In this document: one piece after another, positions 44,415-53,177 of the stretch
Numbering within the stretch: the stretch's first letter is position 1
Layout of the letters: every line of letters begins with the position of its first letter
DNA from: a bacterium
Lineage (GTDB): Bacteria > Hydrothermota > UBA3073 > JACQXS01 > JAQTXJ01
Reading direction: 5' to 3'
DNA: 64,000 bases
NCBI GenBank assembly: GCA_028716385.1
Contig: JAQUPX010000001.1
Coordinates: forward strand, 763,674-827,673
Made by a program: the position numbers and the translations under genes
The notes under the pieces: generated by a model
Databases searched by the model: none
What the model was told of the DNA's origin: nothing
Seen by the model: only the letters and a program-made list of their open reading frames with translations

Positions 44415-44434
44415 CCTACCTGACGGCAGACAGG
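44415..44434. repeat. Degenerate copy of the CCTGCC/GGCAGG palindrome
   Basis: Three changes from the perfect 20-nt palindrome at 23057-23076. It lies just after the accA stop and before the HU promoter. Confidence 0.55.
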
Positions 44435-44477
44435 AAAGATTCTTTGTTCACTAATTTAAGTAGTTTTAAAAAACCTT

Positions 44478-44506
44478 TTGACAAAACACTAAAAGCAGGG
44501 TATTAA
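44478..44506 (+). promoter_or_regulatory. Promoter for HU, near-leaderless
   Basis: TTGACA (44478-44483), 17-nt spacer, TATTAA (44501-44506), and the ATG at 44521 14 nt later. No Shine-Dalgarno site. Confidence 0.65.
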
Positions 44507-44520
44507 AAAAGTAAGTTTAT

Positions 44521-44802
44521 ATGACTAAAACTAAAAAGGATTTAATTGCTCGAATCTCTAAAGTTACGGGAATTAATAAAAATGAGGTTGGAACCGTTGT
44601 AAATTCTTTTTTATGTGAGATATCAGAATGTATTATGTCGGGAAATAAGGTAGAGTTGCGAAAATTTGGAATATTCTATACTAAACATAGAGGACCGAAG
44701 CAAGCAAGAAATCCAAAAACAGGTGTGGCAGTGAAAGTACCGGAAAGAACAGTGCCTGTATTTAAAGCAAGTAAATTTTTGTTTAAAAAAAGGAGTAAAT
44801 AA
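44521..44802 (+). CDS. HU/IHF-family DNA-binding protein
   Basis: 93 residues, the usual HU length. Helical N-terminus (TKKDLIARISKVTGINKNEVGTVVNSFLCEI), the HU signature LRKFGIFYTKHRGPKQARNPKTG (residues about 50-70) and the DNA-grasping arm region VAVKVPERTVPVFKASKFLF. A nucleoid protein. It is followed 5 nt after its stop by a 34-residue ribosomal protein gene. Confidence 0.92.
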   Translation: MTKTKKDLIARISKVTGINKNEVGTVVNSFLCEISECIMSGNKVELRKFGIFYTKHRGPKQARNPKTGVAVKVPERTVPVFKASKFLFKKRSK

Positions 44803-44807
44803 ATACT

Positions 44808-44912
44808 ATGCCTTGTGGAAGAAAACGTAAACATCGTAAGATTGCTACCCATAAGCGTAAAAAGAGAAGGAAATTGGGTCGACATGTAAAAAAACTCAAG
44901 ACCGGACATTAA
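44808..44912 (+). CDS. 34-residue AURKAIP1/COX24-type (mS38-like) ribosomal protein
   Basis: ATG at 44808 to TAA at 44910-44912 gives MPCGRKRKHRKIATHKRKKR... ending RHVKKLKTGH, about half Lys, Arg and His. The KRK-x-x-K-I/M-x-x-HK-x-x-KxxR pattern matches the AURKAIP1/COX24 domain, known as mitoribosomal mS38 and as a tiny protein in Bacteroidota ribosomes. AGGAG at 44791-44795, inside the HU gene end, is 12 nt upstream. Too short for common gene callers. No terminator is seen in the 111 nt after it. Confidence 0.78.
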   Translation: MPCGRKRKHRKIATHKRKKRRKLGRHVKKLKTGH

Positions 44913-45023
44913 TCTTTTTACGGATTGATTTGTTGTATAGAGTGATTTTATTTAGAAAAATGCTTTAGCAACAAAGTGTGCTTGTCTGTGGTAAGCAGGT
45001 TATAAATCAGGGGAGGCGTTAAT

Positions 45024-45689
45024 ATGGTTATAATCGTATTGAGCTTTTTCTTAGCTCTATCAAACCCAATAATTGACCCTTTGTCGGATATAGATTCCAC
45101 ACTTAAGCCATTAAATAGTAAAAAAGTGCTTTTTGTGATTTCTCATAGAAATTTTAGAGATGAAGAACTTAAAATCTCTAAAAATATGTTTGAAAAATTA
45201 GGTGCCATTTCTATAATTGCTTCTTCGGATACAACTATGGCAAAAGGTATGCTGGAGATGAAAATTAAACCCGATATTCTTCTGGATTCCATAAATCCTC
45301 TTGAATTTGATGCTTTTGTATTTATTGGAGGTGGAGGAGCGAGAGAATATTGGGATAATAAGTATCTGCATAGTATAATAAATTTAGCATTTAACAAGAA
45401 AAAGGTAATAGGGGCTATTTGTCTTGCTCCTATAGTACTTGCCCGCTCTGGGGTATTAACAAATGCTAGAGCTACTGTTTGGGAGAACAAAGAGACGAAA
45501 AATATTTTTAAGGATGAAAGAGTTATATTTACGGGAAAAGAGGTAGAAACAAATGGACTTGTTGTAACCGCTAATAGTCCGGAAGCTTCAAAACCATTTG
45601 CAGAGGAGATAGTGCGTCTCCTTTTAAGGACAAACTTATCACGAGAAAATGAAATTATTGATACAGAGAGTAAAGAAGGCAAGCTGTGA
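45024..45689 (+). CDS. Exported DJ-1/PfpI-family protein
   Basis: 221 residues. A hydrophobic N-terminus (MVIIVLSFFLALSNP) suggests export, unusual for the family. The DJ-1/PfpI fold follows: KKVLFVISHRNFRDEELKISKNMFEKLGA, DAFVFIGGGGAREYW and the nucleophile elbow GAICLAPIVLARSG with Cys 133. Members act as glyoxalases, deglycases, chaperones or proteases; the substrate is not known here. AGGGGAGG precedes the ATG. The last 41 nt overlap dtd. Confidence 0.82.
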   Translation: MVIIVLSFFLALSNPIIDPLSDIDSTLKPLNSKKVLFVISHRNFRDEELKISKNMFEKLGAISIIASSDTTMAKGMLEMKIKPDILLDSINPLEFDAFVFIGGGGAREYWDNKYLHSIINLAFNKKKVIGAICLAPIVLARSGVLTNARATVWENKETKNIFKDERVIFTGKEVETNGLVVTANSPEASKPFAEEIVRLLLRTNLSRENEIIDTESKEGKL

Positions 45690-46086
45690 AGTAGATGGGA
45701 AAATTATTTCTAACATAGGAAAAGGAATCTTAGTTTTTATCGGAATAGAAAAAGATGATACCATTGAGGTCTGCAAGCAAGTAAGCTACAAGTGTGTAAA
45801 TTTAAGGATATTTGATGACCTGCGGGAGAAACTTAATCTTTCTGTAATAGATATAAAAGGTGAGGTTCTTGCAATTTCTCAATTTACATTATGTGCGGAT
45901 TGTAAAAAAGGGTTAAGGCCTGCATTTGATAATGCTGCAAAAAAGGAACAGGCATTGGAACTGTATAAAACATTTATAGGCAATATAAAAGAAATGGGTA
46001 TAAGTATAAAAGAAGGAATATTTGGTGCAAATATGACAATCTCACTTTTAAACGATGGCCCTGTAACCTTTATGCTTTCGAATTAG
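45649..46086 (+). CDS. dtd: D-aminoacyl-tRNA deacylase
   Basis: 145 residues, the usual length. Removes D-amino acids from mischarged tRNA. Signatures: MKLLIQRVKKASCEVDGK, SQFTLCADCKKGLRPAF and the cross-subunit Gly-Pro motif NDGPVTFML near the C-terminus. FGANM replaces the more common FGADM. It starts inside the DJ-1-like gene. Confidence 0.95.
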   Translation: MKLLIQRVKKASCEVDGKIISNIGKGILVFIGIEKDDTIEVCKQVSYKCVNLRIFDDLREKLNLSVIDIKGEVLAISQFTLCADCKKGLRPAFDNAAKKEQALELYKTFIGNIKEMGISIKEGIFGANMTISLLNDGPVTFMLSN

Positions 46087-46093
46087 GAGATAT

Positions 46094-46858
46094 ATGATAC
46101 AATCAATGACCGGGTATGGAGAATATTGTTTTCGCAATATTCGCTGTGAATTAAAAAGCTTAAACCATAGGTTTTTTGATGCAAATATTTTTATACCTTC
46201 TTGTTTGTCTCCTTATGAAATAAAACTAAGGCAACTTCTTAGAGAACGTATTGTCAGAGGAATGCTATATTTAAGGATTTTTATAGAAGCACCCGAAATT
46301 AAAACAGACCTTAAACAAGCAAAAGCTCATTATAATTTTCTTATTGATTTACAAAAGAATCTTAAACTTAACTCCGATATTCCAATAGAATTATTCTTAC
46401 CATTTAAGAAAGAAATAGCACCGCAATGGAGTGTAATACAGAAAGTTGTAACAGGAGCAATAAATGCTCTTGTTAAATCCAGGATAGAAGAAGGGGCAAA
46501 GACACTCAAAGACATAAACGGTCATTTAAAACAAATTGATAAATTTTTTGATTCCATAAAGCAAAAAGTGCCTGTTTTAGAAGCAAAGCGGATGAAAAAG
46601 ATTCAGGCTAATCTGGAAATAAACAAAGAAGATTTTAGCGAGGAACAAATGAGATTTGAGACTCATTTTAAGGCATTAAAGCGAAACATATCAAGTGCCG
46701 GCGTATCCGGAAAATATTGTGTGTTTTTACTTCAGGAAATGCAAAGAGAGTGCAATACCATAGCCTCTAAAACGAAAGATTCGTCTGTTGCTACACTTAT
46801 CGTAAAATTGAAAGATGAAATTGAAAAAATAAGGGAGCAAATGGAAAATGTTAGATAA
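46094..46858 (+). CDS. YicC/YloC-family endoribonuclease
   Basis: 254 residues against the usual ~290; the middle, between about residues 75 and 140, is short. The N-terminal IQSMTGYGEYCF and VELKSLNHRFFD-like segment (CELKSLNHRFFDAN) and the C-terminal FETHFKALKR ... GKYCVFLLQEMQRECNTIASKTKDS match the family. YicC acts on RNA in E. coli and B. subtilis. The yicC-gmk-rpoZ-coaBC order seen here is conserved in many bacteria. Confidence 0.88.
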   Translation: MIQSMTGYGEYCFRNIRCELKSLNHRFFDANIFIPSCLSPYEIKLRQLLRERIVRGMLYLRIFIEAPEIKTDLKQAKAHYNFLIDLQKNLKLNSDIPIELFLPFKKEIAPQWSVIQKVVTGAINALVKSRIEEGAKTLKDINGHLKQIDKFFDSIKQKVPVLEAKRMKKIQANLEINKEDFSEEQMRFETHFKALKRNISSAGVSGKYCVFLLQEMQRECNTIASKTKDSSVATLIVKLKDEIEKIREQMENVR

Positions 46859-47435
46859 AAAAGTGGTTTTTCCTGTAGTTCTTACTGCTCCATCCGGATG
46901 CGGAAAAACAACATTGGCTAGATATCTGCTTGATAGTTTTTCCGATATAAAATACTCTATTTCAGTTACTACGCGAAAACCAAGGAATAAAGAAGTCCCG
47001 GACAAAGATTATTATTTTATCTCAGAAACAGTTTTTAAAGATTGGATAAAGGATGATAAATTTTGTGAATATGCAAAAGTATATGACAATTATTATGGAA
47101 CACTAAAAGAAACTTTGAATGCCAGTTTATCTTCCGGATACAAAGTTTTAATGGATTTGGATATTCAGGGGGCAAAATCTATAAAATCTATTTACCCTAA
47201 TAGTGTTAATATATTTATTTTGCCGCCATCCATAGAAGAACTTAAGACAAGATTATTTAATAGGGGAGGTGGTGAAAAAGATATAGACAAAAGGTTGCAA
47301 TTGGCAGAGGTGGAAATTTCTCATATTGGAGAATTTGATTATGCTGTTGTTAATAATAATATCCATGAAGCAATAGCTAAAATTGTTAGTATAATTAGAG
47401 CAGAAGAATGTAAAATAACAAGATTAGTTGTTTAA
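46848..47435 (+). CDS. gmk: Guanylate kinase
   Basis: 195 residues. Phosphorylates GMP to GDP. P-loop APSGCGKTT (residues 14-22; the usual first residue Gly is Ala), the GMP-binding SVTTRKPRNKE segment and YYGTLKETL, and LMDLDIQGAKSI are all seen. Its start overlaps the yicC end by 11 nt. Confidence 0.94.
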   Translation: MLDKKVVFPVVLTAPSGCGKTTLARYLLDSFSDIKYSISVTTRKPRNKEVPDKDYYFISETVFKDWIKDDKFCEYAKVYDNYYGTLKETLNASLSSGYKVLMDLDIQGAKSIKSIYPNSVNIFILPPSIEELKTRLFNRGGGEKDIDKRLQLAEVEISHIGEFDYAVVNNNIHEAIAKIVSIIRAEECKITRLVV

Positions 47436-47460
47436 TTAAATAAAAAGAGAGGATTAATTT

Positions 47461-47676
47461 ATGGAAGAAAAATTCGTTTCTATAGACCTAGTATGGGGAG
47501 AGTTTAAAAATAAATATGAGGGTCTTAACAAATTGATAGTAGAAGCAAAACATGGGGTAGAGCTTACCGGAGACACTCCTAATAAAGCAATTTTTAAAGC
47601 TGTTGATAAAATGCTTTTAGGAAAAACTGTCCCTTTGCCGGAAGCAGTTCCTGAAAAGGATATAAAACTTCCCTGA
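47461..47676 (+). CDS. rpoZ: RNA polymerase omega subunit, divergent
   Basis: 71 residues, about the length of omega. The central EAKHGVELTGD...KAIFKAVDKMLLGKTVPLP part resembles the helix-turn-helix of omega (AxxARxL...E...GK), but similarity is weak. Its position between gmk and coaBC is where rpoZ normally lies, and this carries most of the weight. A GAGAGG site is 8 nt upstream. Confidence 0.68.
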   Translation: MEEKFVSIDLVWGEFKNKYEGLNKLIVEAKHGVELTGDTPNKAIFKAVDKMLLGKTVPLPEAVPEKDIKLP

Positions 47677-47704
47677 GGGTAGTTAATAAGCAGGTAAAAC
47701 TATT

Positions 47705-48889
47705 ATGTCCAGAATTGTATTTGGCGTAACGGGGGGTATTGCTGCCTATAAGTCTCTTGATGTGGTTAGGTGTTTCAAAAAACAACATCAGAATATAGAT
47801 ATTATTTGTATTCTTACCGAAGATGCTACGAAATTTGTTCAACCGTTATCTTTTTCTACTCTTTCTGGAAACGATGTTTTAACTGACCTTTTTTCGCCTC
47901 GTAAAACTCCTGTACATATTGAACTTGCTAAGTCAGATCTTATAATTGTAGCCCCTGCCACTTATAATTTTATAGGAAAAATAGCAAATGGTATAGCAGA
48001 TGACTTATTGAGTTGTGTAATTGCAGCGTCAAAATGTCCTGTGCTTTTTGTTCCTTCTATGAATTCAGCAATGTGGGAAAATCCTATACTTGTTGAGAAT
48101 ATCAAAAAATTAAAAAAATACGGGTACTATTTTTTAGAGCCGGATACAGGTGCACTTGCTACTTTGGATGTCGGCAAAGGAAGATTCCCTTGTACCGATT
48201 TTATTGTAGAAGAAGCTCTTTGTCTTTTAAATACTTTAAAAAAACTTTCAAGTAAAAAAGTTCTTATTACTGCCGGCAAGACTGAATCTTACTTAGACCC
48301 GGTAAGGTGTATAACAAATAATTCTTCCGGAACAATGGGATATGAATTAGCTAGTGCTGCAAAGTTTCAAGGAGCGGATGTAACTCTTATTTCCGGGCCA
48401 ACTGCAATTACTCCACCAAATGTAGAAGTTATAAAGATAAAAACCGTAGAAGAATTAAAAAATAAAACATTAAAGTATGCTTCTCATGCGGATATATTGA
48501 TAATGGCTGCTGCAGTGGTAGATTATGTTCCTTTATCATATTCTGCCAATAAAATAAAAAGTTCTAGTAATTCTATATCTATAAAGCTTCAAGCTACTCC
48601 TGATATATTAAAGCTTGTAAAGACTAAAAACAAAGAATTATTTACTGTTGGTTTTGCCCTGGAAAGCGATAAACATCTTGAAAACGCTAAAATAAAGCTT
48701 AAATCGAAATTATTAGACCTTATAATTGTAAACGATGTAAGTTCTATCTCTGCATTAGATACACAGCTTACTTTGATAAACAAGAATATGAAAGTAAAAA
48801 AACTTCCATTGCTTTCTAAAAAAGAAGCCGCAGGTAAAGTATTGAATTGGATAATTGAGGAATATATATCGTCTTCCAAAACTGTTTAA
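47705..48889 (+). CDS. coaBC: Bifunctional phosphopantothenoylcysteine decarboxylase/synthetase
   Basis: 394 residues. The CoaC half (about 1-180) is a flavoprotein: RIVFGVTGGIAAYKSLDVVR, the catalytic His in TPVHIELAKS, IVAPATYNFIGKIANGIADDLLS and PSMNSAMWENP (usual P-A-M-N). The CoaB half (about 190-394) has VLITAGKTESYLDPVRCITNNSSGTMGYELA and later TVGFALES. Makes 4'-phosphopantetheine from 4'-phosphopantothenate and Cys for coenzyme A. The TAG-K-T-E site has Lys where Gly is more usual. Confidence 0.95.
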   Translation: MSRIVFGVTGGIAAYKSLDVVRCFKKQHQNIDIICILTEDATKFVQPLSFSTLSGNDVLTDLFSPRKTPVHIELAKSDLIIVAPATYNFIGKIANGIADDLLSCVIAASKCPVLFVPSMNSAMWENPILVENIKKLKKYGYYFLEPDTGALATLDVGKGRFPCTDFIVEEALCLLNTLKKLSSKKVLITAGKTESYLDPVRCITNNSSGTMGYELASAAKFQGADVTLISGPTAITPPNVEVIKIKTVEELKNKTLKYASHADILIMAAAVVDYVPLSYSANKIKSSSNSISIKLQATPDILKLVKTKNKELFTVGFALESDKHLENAKIKLKSKLLDLIIVNDVSSISALDTQLTLINKNMKVKKLPLLSKKEAAGKVLNWIIEEYISSSKTV

Positions 48890-48931
48890 AACCATTAAAT
48901 ATTCTTTTGTAAATTCAGTGTTCGGTTAATA

Positions 48932-49549
48932 ATGATTAATTTTTTGAGTAAATTAGTATTTGTGCTAGTTATTGTTATAACAAGGACACTTCGTTTAAAA
49001 ATAATTGGAAAAGCGTCTAAAAACAGGGCTATATATACTTTCTGGCATAATAGTTTTTTCCCTTTAATTTATCCATTTAGGCAAGAAAACATTGCATTAC
49101 TGGTTTCGGCGCATAAAGATGGTGAATATCTATCAAGGGTCGCGACTTCGCTTGGTTACAAAGTAATAAGGGGGTCAAGCAGAGGGGCTCATGCCATAAG
49201 TGGGACACTTGAACTTTTGAAATTATCGACGAGTTCAATTGCGTTTGCTACGGATGGACCAAGGGGACCGAGGCATATCGTAAAGATAGGTATAATAAAG
49301 ATTTCCGAATTATCAGGATTACCAATTATTCCTGCGGGAATAGGAATATCGAAATACATGGAATTCAATAGTTGGGATAAGTTTCAATTACCGCTTCCTT
49401 TTGCAAGATGTGTTGTTAATATAGGCAACCCATTTTTTGTAAAAAAATGTGATGAAGAAACTAGAAAACAGCTTGAAGATGAACTGGTTAAGTTAAATAA
49501 AGATGCTGAATATGCAATAAAACGAAAACCTATTTCTTCCAATGCTTAA
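48932..49549 (+). CDS. DUF374-type lysophospholipid/KDO-associated acyltransferase-like protein
   Basis: 205 residues. An N-terminal helix (LVFVLVIVITRTLRLKIIG) is followed by IYTFWHNSFFPLIYPF (acyltransferase His box position), VIRGSSRGAHAISGTLELL and FATDGPRGPRHIVKIGIIKISELSGLPIIP. This is the DUF374 family, predicted lipid acyltransferases with a His and a later acidic residue, some linked to KDO/lipid A modification. Role in this genome is inferred. Starts 43 nt after coaBC. Confidence 0.82.
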   Translation: MINFLSKLVFVLVIVITRTLRLKIIGKASKNRAIYTFWHNSFFPLIYPFRQENIALLVSAHKDGEYLSRVATSLGYKVIRGSSRGAHAISGTLELLKLSTSSIAFATDGPRGPRHIVKIGIIKISELSGLPIIPAGIGISKYMEFNSWDKFQLPLPFARCVVNIGNPFFVKKCDEETRKQLEDELVKLNKDAEYAIKRKPISSNA

Positions 49550-49606
49550 TAAATATAATAATTAATACCCATTCTAAAAAGATTTTGTTCAAAATATAGT
49601 TTTTCC

Positions 49607-49634
49607 TTGAAAAAATTCAAAACCGGATTAATAT
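49607..49634 (+). promoter_or_regulatory. Promoter before the 59-codon ORF and tamB
   Basis: TTGAAA (49607-49612), 16-nt spacer, TAATAT (49629-49634), 29 nt before an ATG at 49664. A possible second -10 (TATACT) lies downstream. Confidence 0.5.
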
Positions 49635-49663
49635 GATTTTTGTTATACTAAATTGCTATCAAG

Positions 49664-49843
49664 ATGATAAAAATAATAAATGGGTTATATGGTTTTATTC
49701 GTTCACTCCATTCAGGAGGAGGAACTATAGTAGAGGGTATTCGACAGAGCTGGATAAAAGTCTTTAAAAGCTTCACCCAAGAGTCTGGTGTAATTCCAAT
49801 TAAGCGAACTAAACAAATTTTTAGCAAGTGGGTATTACATTAA
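49664..49843 (+). CDS. Small hypothetical protein (59 residues)
   Basis: ATG 49664 to TAA 49841-49843 encodes MIKIINGLYGFIRSLHSGGG... ending IFSKWVLH. It fills most of the gap between the acyltransferase and TamB genes (49550-49846) and its stop is 3 nt before the tamB ATG. A promoter lies before it. The product is basic and slightly amphipathic and I do not recognise it. It could be a leader peptide for tamB or chance; no clear Shine-Dalgarno site is present. Confidence 0.4.
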   Translation: MIKIINGLYGFIRSLHSGGGTIVEGIRQSWIKVFKSFTQESGVIPIKRTKQIFSKWVLH

Positions 49844-49846
49844 AGT

Positions 49847-52800
49847 ATGAAAAAAATAATAACACTAATTGTCAGTGGAATACTGTTAATTATTTTAGCA
49901 GTAGTAATTATTAACGGTAGATTAATTTTTGAACGAACATTAACAAAAGTTTTAAAACAATACAAAATAATTCCTGCACAAATAGAAAGCGATATCTTTA
50001 ATAAGGTCGTATTAAAAGATGTAACTTACGGCAAGATTGCGAATATAAAAAAGGTATCCATTTATTATACCCCGTTTTATATACTTAGAAAAAATATAAG
50101 CTTAATAGCAATAAATGATTTAATTTTAACTCCCGGCAATGAAATTAATAAAATAACATTTCCTTTTGGGGTAGATAAAATAAAAATATTCAACGGAAAA
50201 GCTATCACAAAGCCTTCAAACGATACAATTAACTATGCCAATATTACATGTAAGCTAAAAAAAACAGAGACAGGGTTTGAGATTACAATTTCATCAGGAG
50301 AATTATTGTTTAGTTCAAAAGGAATGCCTATTAAACTAAAAAACCTAAAAGGAGATATAAGTTTAGTTGATACAGTAGTTACGATAAACAAATTATCCGT
50401 AAACTCCGGGAATACGGAAATAGAAATAAAAGGTGAAATTTCGCCCAATAGTAAAGAATTTAACTTTAACACAAAAGATTTATCACTAAAAAACATTATA
50501 GAAGATGTATCTGGAAAAATAACGTTAACTGCTTCTTTAAAAATTAAAGGCATAGATACCACATTGACGGCAGAAACAAAAATAAAAAATTTGAATTATA
50601 AAAAGAATTATATTGGAGATATTATAACGGATGCAAACTACTCAAATACTAAATTGCAATTACAGATAAAGAAATGGACTCTTGGAAAAATGTTTTGTAG
50701 CGGGACAGCCGTTGCAAATCTTAACGGGCAACTTTCTTCTTATAACGCAACTCTAATCGGGCAAAACATAGATTTGTCCGTTTTTAACAAAAACATACGT
50801 TCTGACTTAATTGGAAAAGTAGAGGTTATCGGAGAAGGGGAAAAAGCCCAAATAGTTCTTAATTCATCAGGTTCAATAATGGGATTCAAATTGGAATCTT
50901 TAGTTTGTCTGATGGAAATCAAACAGTCAGGAAAACCTAGTAATATGCCTCACATTGAAATTAAGAAATTTGAAGCGAAAGAGAAAGAGACCGAAATCAA
51001 AATAGCGGGAACTATAAATCAGGACAAATGCAATCTTTTAATCTCAGGCAAAAAAGTAGGTTTGTCTAATTTTGACTCTAAAATTAATGGGGAAACAAGT
51101 TTTGACTTTATCGTAAACGGCAATCCAAAAGACCCTGTGGTATTGGGAAGTTTTTACATCAAGGGATTTGAATTCGATAAAATTAAAAGCGAATATATTT
51201 CAGGGAATATAAGATTTAATAGTTTATTTAAACCGGAAGGCGAAGCAGAAATTGATATTGCTAATATGAATCTATATAATAACGAACTTAATAGTTTTAA
51301 AGCTATAGTAAAAGCTGACAGTGGTAGGACACATTTTGATGTTTTAGCTGAGGGGGAAGAAGCAGGATTGAAATTTAAAGGTAATGGAAATGGGCTTTCT
51401 TTTACCGGAACGGAGTTTCTTTTTTACTCTCCAAAAGTTAAAATTACAAATAAAGGAGATATGAATTTTAAATTAGCAATAAATAAGGTAGAAATAGAAA
51501 ACTGGAATATTTTAATAAATAATTCTTTATTTTATCTAAATGGTATGTTTTCAAAAACTTTATTAGATATTGCATTGCAGAGTAGTAAAATAGATTTACA
51601 TAATCTGGCAGATTCGTTAGCAGGAACATGTGAGTTAAAAAGTACTATAAAAGGTATTCCTACTAATCCACAAGTAGATTTGAATGTTTATATAAATAAG
51701 TTTTCATATAAAACTATGATAGCAGATGAAATAGTTTTTAAAGGTATGTATAAGAATGAAATGTTTTATATTGAGACAGGCAAGTTAACAAGGGGAAGTC
51801 GTTCCATTTTATTAGATGGGGAGTTGCCTATGGCAAAATCTTTTAAAACGAGCGACAAACAAATAAAAATAAATCTAAATGTTGTTAATATTGAAAATGA
51901 ATTTTCTTATATGTACAGAGATTTTTGTGAATTAGAAAACTGTAAAATAAATGGCAAGCTGGTAATTTCCGGCTCTTATAAAGTACCTACAATATATGGA
52001 AATATTGGAATAAATGGAGAAGCTTTGAAAATAAGGTCTACCGATACAAGGTTAACACAACCAGATATAAAAATAAAATTCGATGGAGATAAAATAGTTA
52101 TAAATTCATTTACAGCAAAGACTGTGGGAGGGGATGTTAGTCTAAGTGGAACTGTAAAAATGCCCGAAGAAGTTAATATAGGGGTTCGTATAAATAATTT
52201 AGAACTAAAAAATATAGAAGACATGAGTGCAAAAATTTCGGCTTCTCTTGCCATAAACGGCTCTTTTAAAAATCCGAAGGTATCCGGAATTATAAGAGTA
52301 AAAGAAGCAGAAATTAACACAGAATTCAGAACGACAAAGTCGGTTAATGTTCAAAGCCCTATGGATTATGATTTGGAAATAGATTTTCCGGATAAAGTAT
52401 GGATAAAAAATACGATGTTAGATGCGGAGTTATCGGGTAATGTTAGACCCCGTAAAATAGGGAACGAATTCTTTATTGCCGGGGATGCGTCGGTAAAAAA
52501 CGGATATTTTTATTACTTTGATAGACCATTTAAGATTGATACAGGAGAAATTAGATTTACAAATTCGGAACTTAATCCTATAATCAATATTTCTGCTTCG
52601 ACTACAGTTAATTATACTTCAGAGAAAAATAATACTACAGGAGCAGATACTACAAAAAATATTGTGCAAGACACTATAAGTATAATTGTAAATGTAAGTG
52701 GGACTTTAAGAGAGCCCAAAATGATACCATCATCTAAACCTCCAATGCTGCCGGAAGATATAATGAGTTTACTTTCTCTAAATATGAAGGCCAGTGATAT

Positions 52801-53137
52801 TTCAAAGCTTGAGTCTGCTCGTTATCAACAAGCTATAGGGAATAAGGTTACATCTTATTATCTTTTCAGGAGAACCGGTATTCTAAATGAATTAAGGCAA
52901 CAAGTAGGTGTAGATGTATTAAATTTGGAACCAGAATTATTCGGAGAGAAAAAAGCAAGATTTAATGTAGGGAAATATGTTTTAAAGGATTTATATATAA
53001 ATTATACAAATGACCTTTTTGCGCTTTCAAAACAAGAATTTAAAGTAGAATATACTCCATGGAAATATGGTGCTATTGTTGCCGAAAGAAAAGAAGAAGT
53101 AAATAGGGTAGGTATGAAATTAATATTAAGGTATTAA
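49847..53137 (+). CDS. tamB: TamB-type translocation and assembly module protein (DUF490)
   Basis: 1096 residues. A single N-terminal helix (IITLIVSGILLIILAVVIING) anchors it in the inner membrane. Long beta-helical repeats with alternating hydrophobic residues (KLNINIKNLELKNI-like) span ~60-900. The C-terminal ~200 residues match the TamB DUF490 core (VSGTLREPKMIPSSKPPMLPEDIMSLLSLN, LNLEPELFGEKKARFNVGKYVLKDLYINYT, ending LILRY). It bridges the periplasm and helps to move lipids or autotransporters to the outer membrane. No TamA/BamA gene is next to it. Confidence 0.88.
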   Translation: MKKIITLIVSGILLIILAVVIINGRLIFERTLTKVLKQYKIIPAQIESDIFNKVVLKDVTYGKIANIKKVSIYYTPFYILRKNISLIAINDLILTPGNEINKITFPFGVDKIKIFNGKAITKPSNDTINYANITCKLKKTETGFEITISSGELLFSSKGMPIKLKNLKGDISLVDTVVTINKLSVNSGNTEIEIKGEISPNSKEFNFNTKDLSLKNIIEDVSGKITLTASLKIKGIDTTLTAETKIKNLNYKKNYIGDIITDANYSNTKLQLQIKKWTLGKMFCSGTAVANLNGQLSSYNATLIGQNIDLSVFNKNIRSDLIGKVEVIGEGEKAQIVLNSSGSIMGFKLESLVCLMEIKQSGKPSNMPHIEIKKFEAKEKETEIKIAGTINQDKCNLLISGKKVGLSNFDSKINGETSFDFIVNGNPKDPVVLGSFYIKGFEFDKIKSEYISGNIRFNSLFKPEGEAEIDIANMNLYNNELNSFKAIVKADSGRTHFDVLAEGEEAGLKFKGNGNGLSFTGTEFLFYSPKVKITNKGDMNFKLAINKVEIENWNILINNSLFYLNGMFSKTLLDIALQSSKIDLHNLADSLAGTCELKSTIKGIPTNPQVDLNVYINKFSYKTMIADEIVFKGMYKNEMFYIETGKLTRGSRSILLDGELPMAKSFKTSDKQIKINLNVVNIENEFSYMYRDFCELENCKINGKLVISGSYKVPTIYGNIGINGEALKIRSTDTRLTQPDIKIKFDGDKIVINSFTAKTVGGDVSLSGTVKMPEEVNIGVRINNLELKNIEDMSAKISASLAINGSFKNPKVSGIIRVKEAEINTEFRTTKSVNVQSPMDYDLEIDFPDKVWIKNTMLDAELSGNVRPRKIGNEFFIAGDASVKNGYFYYFDRPFKIDTGEIRFTNSELNPIINISASTTVNYTSEKNNTTGADTTKNIVQDTISIIVNVSGTLREPKMIPSSKPPMLPEDIMSLLSLNMKASDISKLESARYQQAIGNKVTSYYLFRRTGILNELRQQVGVDVLNLEPELFGEKKARFNVGKYVLKDLYINYTNDLFALSKQEFKVEYTPWKYGAIVAERKEEVNRVGMKLILRY

Positions 53138-53177
53138 CTTTCTCTACTGATTGATAAAAGTTTTTAGTTAAGTCCAA

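Noticed and set aside
45143..45682. A 179-codon minus-strand ORF opposite the DJ-1-like gene
   Set aside because: It is antisense to a gene with the DJ-1 nucleophile elbow and the dtd overlap, and has no recognisable domain.
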